Below, one piece after another: positions 51,822 to 60,233 of a stretch of 64,000 nucleotides of DNA. The DNA is from Arthrobacter pityocampae (GTDB taxonomy: Bacteria; Actinomycetota; Actinomycetes; Actinomycetales; Micrococcaceae). Each line of letters begins with the position of its first letter. The stretch's first letter is position 1. Position numbers and translations under genes: made by a program. The DNA lies in assembly GCF_002927275.1 (NCBI RefSeq), contig NZ_PRKW01000004.1:124001-188000 (forward strand), read 5' to 3'. Below the pieces are notes generated by a model. That model saw only the letters and a program-made list of their open reading frames with translations. It searched no databases and had not been told where the DNA came from.

Positions 51822-52364
51822 ATGGCCACGTCCCCGACCACCGTCCACCGCCTGATCGACGCCTACGAGGACATCCTCCTCACGGACGGCGAACGGGCGG
51901 CGACCCTCGACGCGATCGCCCGCAGGGCGGGGGTGTCCAAGGGCGGCCTCACCTACCATTTCAAGTCCAAGGACGAACTGGCGGCCGCACTGTTCGACCG
52001 CCTCCGCACCCTCGTGGACGAGGACGTTGCGGTGATGCGTGCGGACCCGGCGACGGCGGCCGCCTATTACGTCACGAGCTCGCTCGATGTCCGCAGCCCC
52101 CTGGAGCGGTGCAATGTGGCAGTGACCCGGCTGGCGCAGGGCTCCCACCCGGAGGCGAACGAACTGCTGGCGCAGTGCCGGACGCGGTGGTTCGAGGTCC
52201 TGATGGATGCCATGGGCCACGAGGACATGGTGCACCTCGTGATGCTGCTGGGTGACGGCATCTACTTCAACGCGTCCCTCACGGGCACGGGCGCGATGCC
52301 CGAGGAGACCGACCCGGCGACGATCGACCGCATCATGGCGCTCGTGAGGACCATCCGGTACTGA
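51822..52364 (+). CDS. TetR-family regulator
   Basis: A 180-residue TetR protein: TLDAIARRAGVSKGGLTYHFKSKDEL is a canonical HTH (in parts AGVSKGGLTYHF), with a short C-terminal ligand domain. It is divergent from the APC permease/saccharopine dehydrogenase operon and almost certainly controls it through the palindrome between them. A -10 box TAGACT (51809-51814) ends seven bases before ATG 51822, so it is probably leaderless. The long open frame upstream on this strand is a shadow of the permease. Confidence 0.88.
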   Translation: MATSPTTVHRLIDAYEDILLTDGERAATLDAIARRAGVSKGGLTYHFKSKDELAAALFDRLRTLVDEDVAVMRADPATAAAYYVTSSLDVRSPLERCNVAVTRLAQGSHPEANELLAQCRTRWFEVLMDAMGHEDMVHLVMLLGDGIYFNASLTGTGAMPEETDPATIDRIMALVRTIRY

Positions 52365-52403
52365 CCCGTACGGCGGGCGCCGTCCGCTGACCGCGACAGG
52401 GTC

Positions 52404-52438
52404 TCCGGGAGGGCCCCGGGAACGGGTGCCCTCCCGGA
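52404..52438 (+). terminator. Hairpin terminator after tetR
   Basis: An 11-bp stem (52404-52414 with 52428-52438), TCCGGGAGGGC type, 40 bases after the tetR stop. GC-rich and without a T run, so either a weak terminator or a processing stop. Confidence 0.55.
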
Positions 52439-52540
52439 CGGACGGAGGCGGGCACGCCCACGATGCGACGATCCTCGCGGGCGGCACCGCGGGGGTTCCC
52501 TCCCGACATCCCGGCCCGCGGACGGGTACCCTCCGGCGCC

Positions 52541-53050
52541 TCACCCGGGAGGGCCGTCCGATCCCCCGGGATAGGCCGCGTTGAAACGCGTCAGGAGCTC
52601 CGCCAGGTCGACGACGTCGGCACGGCTCCAGCCCGCGAGCTGCCGTCGGAAGCCCCGGCGCCGGCGGGCACGGGCCTCGTCGAGGCGCCGGAGACCCTCG
52701 GGCGTGAGCCGGACCGGGCGGGACCGCTCGTCGTCGAGGGCGGGTCCGCGCTCCACCAGCCCGAGGCGCTGCAGGGACGCGACGTGCCCGCTGACGGCCG
52801 AGGTGCGCATGCCGAGGGTCACCGCGAGGTCGGTCACCCGACAGGACCCGACCAGGCGCACGGCGCACAGCACGCTGTAGGCTACCGGTTCCATCGCCGG
52901 GTCGATGCCGCAGGCGAGCGCCCGGCACACCCGTTGCTCACTGCGGCACATCGAGGCGGCGGTGTCCTCGACGGCGTCGAGCGCGGCGAGGCGTCCCCCA
53001 CGCCGACCGACGGGGACCGGCCCGTCCGCGGCGTCGGAGAGTGGTTCCAT
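52541..53050 (-). CDS. MarR-like transcriptional regulator
   Basis: A 169-residue winged-helix protein: VTDLAVTLGMRTSAVSGHVASLQRLGLVERG is the recognition region (in parts RTSAVSGHV, LQRLGLV) followed by the wing DDERSRPVRLTPEGLRRLDEA. The N-terminal helix is Cys-containing (MCRSEQRVCRALAC), which could make it redox- or ligand-sensitive. ATG 53050 lies six bases after a TACGAT -10 box (53057-53062, minus), so it is probably leaderless. Its targets are unknown; the polyamine permeases and UspA genes flank it. Confidence 0.8.
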   Translation of the reverse strand: MEPLSDAADGPVPVGRRGGRLAALDAVEDTAASMCRSEQRVCRALACGIDPAMEPVAYSVLCAVRLVGSCRVTDLAVTLGMRTSAVSGHVASLQRLGLVERGPALDDERSRPVRLTPEGLRRLDEARARRRRGFRRQLAGWSRADVVDLAELLTRFNAAYPGGSDGPPG

Positions 53051-53156
53051 CGCCGCATCGTAAGCCGGAGAGGACCTGTTCTGACCCGGAAACCGCAGCA
53101 TGACGCGTCATGACGTCGCCGGGCGGGACGAGCGCAGGGATCAGGGTGCAGGGAGA

Positions 53157-53999
53157 TCAGCGCGGGTTGCGCACCCAGTCGCGGGGGACCACGACCATGG
53201 GCACCGGCAGGGCGCGGAGCATCTGGTTGGCGGTGGTGCCGAGGAAGATCTGGCGGCGCTGGGCGAGGCGGCTCGACCCGACGATCACGAGCTCCCCGGG
53301 ATCCCACTCGATCTCGTCGATGGCCTGCTCGATCGTCCGTCCGTGGGCGACGGCGATCGAGGCCTCGTGGCCGTCGGGCAGCTTCTCGACGGCGCGGGCG
53401 AGGACCGAGTGGGCGTGCTGGTGGGCCTTGTTGATGGCCTCGCCGGAGTCGGACGCCTCGTGGACGTCCAGGGCGACGAGGGAGATCAGCCGCAGCGGCA
53501 GGCCGCGCCGGGCCGCGGACTCGACAGCGACGTCGAGCACGCCGTCCGCCCCCGCACGGGTACCGACGGCGCTCGTCATCCGGGTGAAGGCGGACCGGTG
53601 CCGGTACCCGCGCGGGGCGAGCGCCACGGGGACGCCGGAACTGTGGAGCACGGCGTTCGCGACGCTGCCGACGGTGAAGCGCCGGAGGAGGCCGTTGCTC
53701 GCCGCGCCGACCACGATCAGGCCGGCGTCGACCTCGTCGGCCACCTCGAGGAGTCCCTGCGCGAACGAGTCGGCGAGTTGCACGTGCGTGACGACCTCGA
53801 CGCCGTCGGCCACCCCTGCGGCAGCCTGGTCGAGGGCCTCCTGGGCGCGCTTCGTGCCGGGGGCCATGCTGCCGTCCTGGGGCCAGTCGAGGACGGTGAC
53901 GAGGTCGATGGCCGCCGACTGCGTGAGGGCGAGGGACGTGGCGAGTTCGAGGGCGTCCTGCCCGCGGTCATTCCCGGTGTAGCCCACGACGTAGCGCAC
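53157..53999 (-). CDS. Tandem UspA universal stress protein, copy 1
   Basis: A 280-residue protein of two UspA domains. Each has the ATP-loop pattern: VGAASNG...TVGSVANAVL in the first (about 97-118) and VGSSRLAQ...LGTTANQML in the second (about 239-262). Cytosolic. It is the last gene of the puo-usp-permease-usp series, 94 bases after the permease stop. UspA proteins in such transport operons may bind or regulate the permease; that is inference. Confidence 0.88.
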   Translation of the reverse strand: MRYVVGYTGNDRGQDALELATSLALTQSAAIDLVTVLDWPQDGSMAPGTKRAQEALDQAAAGVADGVEVVTHVQLADSFAQGLLEVADEVDAGLIVVGAASNGLLRRFTVGSVANAVLHSSGVPVALAPRGYRHRSAFTRMTSAVGTRAGADGVLDVAVESAARRGLPLRLISLVALDVHEASDSGEAINKAHQHAHSVLARAVEKLPDGHEASIAVAHGRTIEQAIDEIEWDPGELVIVGSSRLAQRRQIFLGTTANQMLRALPVPMVVVPRDWVRNPR

Positions 54000-54093
54000 G
54001 GCGGTTCCTCTCGGTCGGCATGAAGGCAGTGCGGCCTTCGGAAGCGCCGCGGAGTCGGTTCACTCTAGCGCAGCAGCGACCCCGTCCGTCCCG

Positions 54094-55614
54094 TCATTCC
54101 TTCGGAGCCGACCCCTTGAGAATCACCTCCTGGCGGAAGAACGCCGGATTGATACGCCACCAGATGAGCATGAGGACGGCGCCGAGGAGGATCACGCCGA
54201 CACCGAGGATGAACACCATGCCGATGCCGAACAGTTCGGAGCCGGAACCATAGGCCGGGTCCATGGAGTCCGTGGCGGTCTTGAAGAACATGACCAGCAG
54301 GATGACTCCGCCGAGCAGCGGTGAGAGGAACCGGAACAGGATGTTCCTGGCGCTGCTGAAGGCCTGGGCCCGGAAGTACCAGACGCAGGCGAGCGCCGTG
54401 ATGCCGTAGTAGAAGCAGATCATCAGGCCGAGCGCGGTGATGGTGTCCCAGAGCGCGTTCTCGGACACCAGCCGCGTGAACACGTAGAAGCCGGCGGCTG
54501 CGACCGCGGCGGCGATCGTGGCGTAGCTCGGTGACTTGTACTGGGGGCTGATGCGGCCGTAGTCCTTCGGCAGGGCCTTGTAGTGGCCCATGGCGAGCAG
54601 GGTGCGGGCCGGGGACACGAACGTGGACTGGAGCGACGCGGCGGAGGAACTGAGGACGGCGATCGACATCAGGATGGCGAACGGGCCCATCACGGGACCC
54701 GCGAGGGTTGCGAAGATGCTCTCCTGGTTGTCCGGGTTGCCGGCGCCGAGCTCCCCCTCGCCCACACCTGCGAAGGTCAGCGTCGCGAGGGCGACCGTCA
54801 GGTAGATGACCACGATGACGACGACCGTGAGGGCGCCGGCGCGGCCCGGGGTCTTTTCCGGGTTCCTGGTCTCCTCGCTCATCGTGAGTGTCACGTCCCA
54901 GCCCCAGTAGATGAAGATGGACAGCGAGACGCCGGCGGCGAAGGCGGAGAAGGAGCCGACCGCGAAGGGGTTGAACCAGTCGGCGCTGATCGGTGTCGCG
55001 TCGAAGGCCGTGCCGTTGGCCACGTGGACGAACGCGGCGATCGCGAACCACGCGAGGACGATGATCTGGAAGGTCACCAGCACGTACTGCACGGCCTTGG
55101 TGGTCTCCATCCCCCGGTAGGAGATGTAGCAGGCGAGCGTGATGAAGACGAGCGTCGTCGCGATGTTAACCGGCAGGTTCAGCGTGAGGTCGGCGATGGC
55201 CGGGTTGCCGAAGATCTGCCCGAGCATCAGGTAGAAGAAATCGACGGCGACGGCGGCCAGGTTGGAGAGCACGATCACGGTCGCGGCGATGAGCCCCCAC
55301 CCGCCCATCCAGCCGACCCAGGGGCCGAACGCCCGGGTGGCCCACGTGAAGGTGGTGCCGGAGTCCGGCATGGCGCTGTTGAGTTCCCGGTAGCCGAAGG
55401 CCACGAGCAGCATGGGGATGAAGCCCACCAGGAAGATGGCCGGCAGCTGCACCCCCACCTCGGCGACGGTGGGCCCGAGGGCCGCGGTGAGCGTGTACGC
55501 GGGGGCCACGCAGGACACCCCGATGACCACGGCGCCCAGCAGTCCGACGGTCCCGGCGTCGAGGCCCTTCTTGCTGAGCCCCGATCCCTTCTGTGTGGTC
55601 TTCTCGATGCTCAT
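54094..55614 (-). CDS. APC-superfamily amino acid/polyamine permease, copy 2
   Basis: A 506-residue transporter with about twelve membrane segments, APAYTLTAALG, SGTTFTWATRAFGPWVGWM and SEETRNPEKTPG as signatures. Its start overlaps the upstream UspA gene by 4 nt (ATGA). Being in the same transcript as putrescine oxidase, it is the best candidate for putrescine or related amine uptake. It is a paralogue of the permease at 50163-51719; a conserved WFNPFA loop and NGTA-DATP segments are shared. Confidence 0.9.
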   Translation of the reverse strand: MSIEKTTQKGSGLSKKGLDAGTVGLLGAVVIGVSCVAPAYTLTAALGPTVAEVGVQLPAIFLVGFIPMLLVAFGYRELNSAMPDSGTTFTWATRAFGPWVGWMGGWGLIAATVIVLSNLAAVAVDFFYLMLGQIFGNPAIADLTLNLPVNIATTLVFITLACYISYRGMETTKAVQYVLVTFQIIVLAWFAIAAFVHVANGTAFDATPISADWFNPFAVGSFSAFAAGVSLSIFIYWGWDVTLTMSEETRNPEKTPGRAGALTVVVIVVIYLTVALATLTFAGVGEGELGAGNPDNQESIFATLAGPVMGPFAILMSIAVLSSSAASLQSTFVSPARTLLAMGHYKALPKDYGRISPQYKSPSYATIAAAVAAAGFYVFTRLVSENALWDTITALGLMICFYYGITALACVWYFRAQAFSSARNILFRFLSPLLGGVILLVMFFKTATDSMDPAYGSGSELFGIGMVFILGVGVILLGAVLMLIWWRINPAFFRQEVILKGSAPKE

Positions 55615-56501
55615 GCGTCCGCCTCGTGGGTTTGGGCGCCCGGGCCGGTGGTGCCGGGCGTGGCGTACGTACGCGGGACGACGATCATGGGGATGGTCAG
55701 CGTACGCAGGATCTTGTTGGCCGTGGACCCGAGGAAGATGCGCATGTGCTGCGCGAGGCGGCTGGAACCGACCAGCAGCACCTCCCCCTCGTCCCAGGCC
55801 AGGGCCTCGATGGCCTTCTCGATGGACGGGCCGTGCGCCGTCTCGACGCTCACCCGCCCCCCGGCGGCGAGGGCGGACGCGGCCTCCGCGAGCCGGCGGT
55901 TCGCCTCGTCCTCCATGCCCTCGGGATCCGAGTGGCCCGCGTCGAGCGCGACGAGGGACACGAGGCGCAGCGGGAGTCCGCGGCGCTGCGCGGAGGACAC
56001 GGCGACGGCGACGACGTCGTCCGCTCCCGCCCGGTTGCCGACCGCGCAGGTCATGCGGGTGATGGGATCGGTCCGGCGGTAGGACTTCGGTGCCAGCGCC
56101 ACCGGGACGGGCGAGGCGTGGAGGAGACTCCGGGCCACGTTGCCGATGTTGAACCGGTTGGTGAGGCCACGGGAGCTGGCGCCGATCACGATCAGGGACG
56201 CCTCGGTGTCCTCGGCCGCCTGGATGAGGCCCTCCGCGTTGGACTCCGCGCGCACGATCACGCCGCGCGCGGGGACGTCCTCCGGCACGAGCGCGAGGCC
56301 CTGGTCCATCCACTCCTGCAGCTGGTCGGTCAGGAGGCTCTCGAAGCCCTTGTCCGGCAGGTAGGTCCCCGCGTAGGGGGACCGTTCGGGCGTGACGAGG
56401 ACGAGGTCCAGGTCGGCACCCTGGCGGCGCGCCAGCGCGACGGCGAGGCAGACGGCGTCGTGCCCGCGTTCATCGGCGGTGTATCCCACGACGTAGCGCA
56501 T
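55611..56501 (-). CDS. Tandem UspA universal stress protein, copy 2
   Basis: A 296-residue two-domain UspA protein, paralogous to copy 1 (both start MRYVVGYT). ATP-loop patterns are IGASSRG...NIGNVARSLL and VGSSRLAQ...LGSTANKIL. It lies between puo and the permease, overlapping the permease by 4 nt. ATG 56501 aligns with the paralogue; a GTG at 56507 would give a GTGA overlap with the puo stop and is equally plausible. Confidence 0.88.
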   Translation of the reverse strand: MRYVVGYTADERGHDAVCLAVALARRQGADLDLVLVTPERSPYAGTYLPDKGFESLLTDQLQEWMDQGLALVPEDVPARGVIVRAESNAEGLIQAAEDTEASLIVIGASSRGLTNRFNIGNVARSLLHASPVPVALAPKSYRRTDPITRMTCAVGNRAGADDVVAVAVSSAQRRGLPLRLVSLVALDAGHSDPEGMEDEANRRLAEAASALAAGGRVSVETAHGPSIEKAIEALAWDEGEVLLVGSSRLAQHMRIFLGSTANKILRTLTIPMIVVPRTYATPGTTGPGAQTHEADA

Positions 56502-56503
56502 GA

Positions 56504-57916
56504 TCACGCCCCCCGGCCGGTCGGGGCGGCCTGCACGCCGGCGGACAGCGCCCGGCCGATCTCCACCGCGGTGCGCTGGCCCATCCGGATGGCGCCGTCG
56601 ACGTGCTGGTAGCCTTCGGCCGCGATGTCGGAGCAGGACCAGTGGATGGGTCCCACGGGCGTGCGCTGGTCACGGCCGTACCGGTGCAGACCGCCGAGGT
56701 CGTAGCTGGAGGCGTACGCGCCGCGCGTCCATTCCTCCGACGCCCAGTCCGATTCGTAGTACACCTCCGGCTCCAGCGCCTTCGGGCCGAGGAAGTTCGC
56801 GATCGCGGCAAGGATGCGCTCCCGGCGCTCGTGCGGAGCCAGCTCGAACATGGCGTCGGCCTTCTCGTCGGAGACGAAGCCCACCAGGGTGCCGCGGGGG
56901 TCCTCGAAGTTCGAGTTGTCGTAGACCTCCTGGACGATCGACCCGGCGCTGAAGCCCGTCCCCGAGAGCCCCTCCTCGCGCCAGAAGGGCGTGGTGTAGA
57001 CGGCGTGGACCTTGATCACCAGGCCGAGCGACTGGTGCTGGTGCATCTGGTGCTGCCGGCGCGGCAGCGGCGGGTCGTAGCTGATGCGCGAGTACAGGTT
57101 CGGCGGAACGGCGACGACGGCGTACCGTGCCCGCACCGTCGTGGTGTCCGAGACCACCGTGACCCCCTCGGTGGTGTCGGGGCCGTCCATGCCGCTCCAC
57201 CGGAGCGTCCGCACGGGACTCGAGAGGATGACGTCCTCCCCCAGCTCGTCCGCCATGCGCTCGGACACGGACTGCATCCCGCCGACCACGCGCTTGTCGA
57301 GGATGAAGTCCTCGTCCACCAGGTTCGAGAAGGACCCGGCGGTCGCCGCCATGAGGACGGCCTGCAGGGTGGAGAACGAGTGCGCCGGCTTCGTCAGCAT
57401 GCCGCCGGCGATGAACAGGCCGATGTTGTCGCAGGCCTCCTCGTCGTCGGACTGCTGCCGGAGCCAGTGGTGGAAGGAGATGGTGTCGAGGGCGCGGGCA
57501 TCCGGATGGTTCCACGGCGCTTCCGGCCCGGCCTCGTCGACGAGCCGGTCGAGGATCACGATGAGGCGTTCCATCTCCTCGCGCGTGTAGTCGCTCACGG
57601 GGAACATCTCCCCGCTGTAGCGGATCGGTTCGCCGTCGGGCCCGATGTACACGGAGTCGCCCTCCCGGTACCGGGAGAACGTCTGCAGGCCCAGCTCGTC
57701 GAGGAGACCGATGAGCGCGGTCTGGTCCGGCGACACCCACTGTCCCCCGACCTCGAAGACGGCGCCCTCGATGACGTTCGTGTGGGTGCGCCCGCCCACG
57801 CGGTCACGCGCCTCGAGCACGGCGACCGAATGCCCGGCCTTCCTGAGCTCGCGGGCGGCCGTGAGGCCCGAGGGCCCTGCCCCGATGATGACGACGTCGC
57901 GGTCGATGGTCTTCAC
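56504..57916 (-). CDS. puo: Putrescine oxidase (flavin amine oxidase)
   Basis: A 470-residue flavin monoamine oxidase closely resembling putrescine oxidases of Kocuria and Rhodococcus. It shares IIGAGPSGLTAARELRKAGH, EARDRVGGRTHT, GGQWVSPDQTALI, DTISFHHWLRQ, AGGMLTKPAHSFS and PLPRRQHQMHQHQSLG. It oxidises putrescine to 4-aminobutanal (cyclising to 1-pyrroline), ammonia and hydrogen peroxide. GTG 57916 has AGGAGG at ideal spacing; upstream codons carry no family sequence. It opens the puo-usp-permease-usp operon and faces a TetR gene across a palindrome. The peroxide it makes would be met by catalase. Confidence 0.93.
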   Translation of the reverse strand: MKTIDRDVVIIGAGPSGLTAARELRKAGHSVAVLEARDRVGGRTHTNVIEGAVFEVGGQWVSPDQTALIGLLDELGLQTFSRYREGDSVYIGPDGEPIRYSGEMFPVSDYTREEMERLIVILDRLVDEAGPEAPWNHPDARALDTISFHHWLRQQSDDEEACDNIGLFIAGGMLTKPAHSFSTLQAVLMAATAGSFSNLVDEDFILDKRVVGGMQSVSERMADELGEDVILSSPVRTLRWSGMDGPDTTEGVTVVSDTTTVRARYAVVAVPPNLYSRISYDPPLPRRQHQMHQHQSLGLVIKVHAVYTTPFWREEGLSGTGFSAGSIVQEVYDNSNFEDPRGTLVGFVSDEKADAMFELAPHERRERILAAIANFLGPKALEPEVYYESDWASEEWTRGAYASSYDLGGLHRYGRDQRTPVGPIHWSCSDIAAEGYQHVDGAIRMGQRTAVEIGRALSAGVQAAPTGRGA

Positions 57917-57951
57917 GTGATCCTCCTGATGCTGCATGACGCAGGCCACAA

Positions 57952-57968
57952 AATGAATGGGATTCATT
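57952..57968. promoter_or_regulatory. TetR operator candidate between puo and tetR
   Basis: AATGAATGGGATTCATT: perfect 7-bp arms with a 3-base spacer, flanked by imperfectly paired CCACA and TGTGG. It lies 36 bases before puo, over its likely promoter. Confidence 0.78.
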
Positions 57969-58054
57969 ATTGTGGTCCACTATAGCCATCGGGCTTCGGA
58001 CAGGGAAGGGCCGACCGTAGAGTTAACGCCATCGCAACAGGGAGAACACGCTCG

Positions 58055-58723
58055 ATGACCACAGCACATCCGACCCCCCGGCGCGCCGGGCGCCCCCCGC
58101 GCAGTGTCCTGTCGAAGGAGCGCATCACGGCGGCCGCCCTCGCCCTCATCGCCGCGGAGGGCTACGAGGGGCTGACGATGTCCGCCGTCGCCCGCCGGCT
58201 CCGGGTGGCACCCTCCGCGCTGTACAACCACGCGGCGTCGAAGCAGGAAGTGCTCCGCTGGGTCCAGGACCACGTGATGACCATGGTGGACTTCAGCGCG
58301 TTCGCCGTGGAGCCCTGGGACGAGGCCGTACGGCAGTGGGCATGGTCCTACCGCGAGGTCTTCGCCCGGCATGCCCCGCTGATCCCGGTGATCGCCGTCC
58401 TCCCGGTGACCGACGCCGCGGAGACGCTGCACATGTACGAGGAGGTGGCGCGCGGTTTCGCTGCGGCGGGCTGGCCGGAGGAGCGGATCGTGCCCTCGAT
58501 CGTGGCGCTCGAATCCTTCATCTACGGCTCCGCGCTCGATGTCGCCGCCCCCGGCGACATCTTCGACTCCGGGGCGCTCGCGGACGATTTCCCGGTCTTC
58601 ACGTCCGCCGTCCGTAGCGCCTCGGATGCGGCGGGTGCCGAACGGGCGGCGGATGCCGCCTTCCGGGCCGGGCTCGACGGCATGATCGCGGGCCTCCGCC
58701 AGCAGCTGGCCGCCCACTCCTGA
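58055..58723 (+). CDS. TetR-family regulator of the puo operon
   Basis: A 222-residue TetR protein with a basic N-terminus (RRAGRPPRS), HTH LTMSAVARRLRVAPSALYNHAASKQEVL (in parts VAPSALYNH), and a C-terminal domain of the tetracycline-repressor-like type. It is divergent from puo with the palindrome between them, so it should repress amine oxidation genes until a polyamine or related signal binds. A GGGAGAAC ribosome site lies before the ATG, so unlike its neighbours it has a leader. Confidence 0.86.
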   Translation: MTTAHPTPRRAGRPPRSVLSKERITAAALALIAAEGYEGLTMSAVARRLRVAPSALYNHAASKQEVLRWVQDHVMTMVDFSAFAVEPWDEAVRQWAWSYREVFARHAPLIPVIAVLPVTDAAETLHMYEEVARGFAAAGWPEERIVPSIVALESFIYGSALDVAAPGDIFDSGALADDFPVFTSAVRSASDAAGAERAADAAFRAGLDGMIAGLRQQLAAHS

Positions 58724-58774
58724 CGTCGGATCCCGCCGCCGGCCGCGCACCGAGCGACGACTCGGAACGCACGA

Positions 58775-58802
58775 AGGCCCCGCAGCATCAGCTGCAGGGC
58801 CT
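58775..58802. terminator. Hairpin terminator between tetR and gabT
   Basis: AGGCCCCGCAGC and GCTGCAGGGCCT pair with one mismatch around loop ATCA, between the convergent tetR and gabT genes. Confidence 0.7.
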
Positions 58803-58820
58803 CCGTGGACGGGTCGGGGA

Positions 58821-60206
58821 TCAGCCGGCGCTGACCGCGCGGATCGCTGCCTCGAGGACGTCCAGGCCGTCGTCGAGCAGTTCGTCGGTGATCACGAGCG
58901 GCGGCAGCAGGCGGACCACATTGCCGTAGGTGCCGCAGGTGAGGATGATGACGCCCTCGCTCAGGCACCGGGCGGCGATCGCCTTCGTGGCCTCGGCGTT
59001 GGGGGTCCTGCCGCCCGGCTCCACGAACTCGATGGCGAGCATGGCGCCGCGGCCGCGGAGTTCGCCCACGATGCTGCGGTCGCCGAGCTCGGCCTGCAGA
59101 GCGGCGATGCGCTCGGAGACGCGGGCCTCGATGCTGCGGGCGCGGCCGGCGAGGTCCTGGTCCTTCATGGTGCCGATCGCGGCCAGCGCCGCCGCGCAGG
59201 CCACCGGGTTGCCACCGTAGGTGCCGCCCAGCCCACCGGCGTGCACCGCGTCGAGCAGGTCCGCGCGCCCGGTGATGGCCGAGAGCGGCATGCCGCCGGC
59301 GATGCCCTTGGCCATGGTGATGATGTCGGGGACGACGCCCTCGTGGGTCACGGCGAACCATTCGCCCGTGCGGCAGAACCCTGACTGCACCTCGTCGGCG
59401 ATGAACACGACGCCGTTGGCCTTGGCCCACTCCGCGAGCGCGGGGAGGAAGCCGTCGGCGGGCACGATGAACCCGCCCTCACCCTGGACGGGCTCGATGA
59501 TGATCGCGGCGACGGAGGAGGCACCGATCTGCTTCTCGATCATGGTGATGGCACGCTGCGCCGCCTCGGGACCCGTGATGGACGGGTTCTCCTCGCGGAA
59601 CGGGTAGCTCATCGGGACGCGGTAGATCTCGGGTGCGAAGGGCCCGAAGTTCGCCTTGTACGGCATCGACTTGGCGGTCAGCGCCATGGTGAGGTTCGTG
59701 CGGCCGTGGTAGGCGTGGTCGAACGCGACGACGGCGTCCCGCCCCGTGGCCAGCCGTGCCACCTTGACGGCGTTCTCGACCGCCTCGGCACCCGAGTTGA
59801 ACAGGACCGTGCGCTTCTCGAAGTCTCCCGGCGTCAGTTCGGCGAGTTGCTCCGCGACGGCGATGTAGCCCTCGTAGGGCGTGACCATGAAGCAGGTGTG
59901 CGTGAAGTGCTCCACCTGCTCCCTGACGGCGGCGACCACGGCGGGATCGGAGGCGCCGACACTCGTCACGGCGATGCCGGCGCCGAGGTCGATGAAGGAG
60001 TTGCCGTCGACGTCCTGGACGATGCCGCCGTCGGCGTCCGCCGCATAGACGGGCACGCCCGAGGCGACGCCCTTGGCGACGACGGCGGCGCGGCGCGCGG
60101 CCAGCTCCGTGGACTTCGGGCCGGGGAAGGCGCCGGTGATGCGGCGCTTCTGCTCGAGCCTGAAACCGGGCGCGACGGCGCCGGGGGTGGTTGCGATGGT
60201 GGTCAT
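58821..60206 (-). CDS. gabT: 4-aminobutyrate aminotransferase
   Basis: A 461-residue class III PLP aminotransferase. The PLP lysine is K300 (ITMAKGIAGG), the pyridine-binding D271 lies in IADEVQSGFCRTG, and NSGAEAVENAVK binds the phosphate. It converts GABA and 2-oxoglutarate to succinate semialdehyde and glutamate. It is 27 bases downstream of the aldehyde dehydrogenase gene in the same operon, so it takes up the GABA that enzyme forms. No gabD is in the window. Confidence 0.94.
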   Translation of the reverse strand: MTTIATTPGAVAPGFRLEQKRRITGAFPGPKSTELAARRAAVVAKGVASGVPVYAADADGGIVQDVDGNSFIDLGAGIAVTSVGASDPAVVAAVREQVEHFTHTCFMVTPYEGYIAVAEQLAELTPGDFEKRTVLFNSGAEAVENAVKVARLATGRDAVVAFDHAYHGRTNLTMALTAKSMPYKANFGPFAPEIYRVPMSYPFREENPSITGPEAAQRAITMIEKQIGASSVAAIIIEPVQGEGGFIVPADGFLPALAEWAKANGVVFIADEVQSGFCRTGEWFAVTHEGVVPDIITMAKGIAGGMPLSAITGRADLLDAVHAGGLGGTYGGNPVACAAALAAIGTMKDQDLAGRARSIEARVSERIAALQAELGDRSIVGELRGRGAMLAIEFVEPGGRTPNAEATKAIAARCLSEGVIILTCGTYGNVVRLLPPLVITDELLDDGLDVLEAAIRAVSAG

Positions 60207-60233
60207 TGATGATTCCTATCCAGAAGGGGACGC

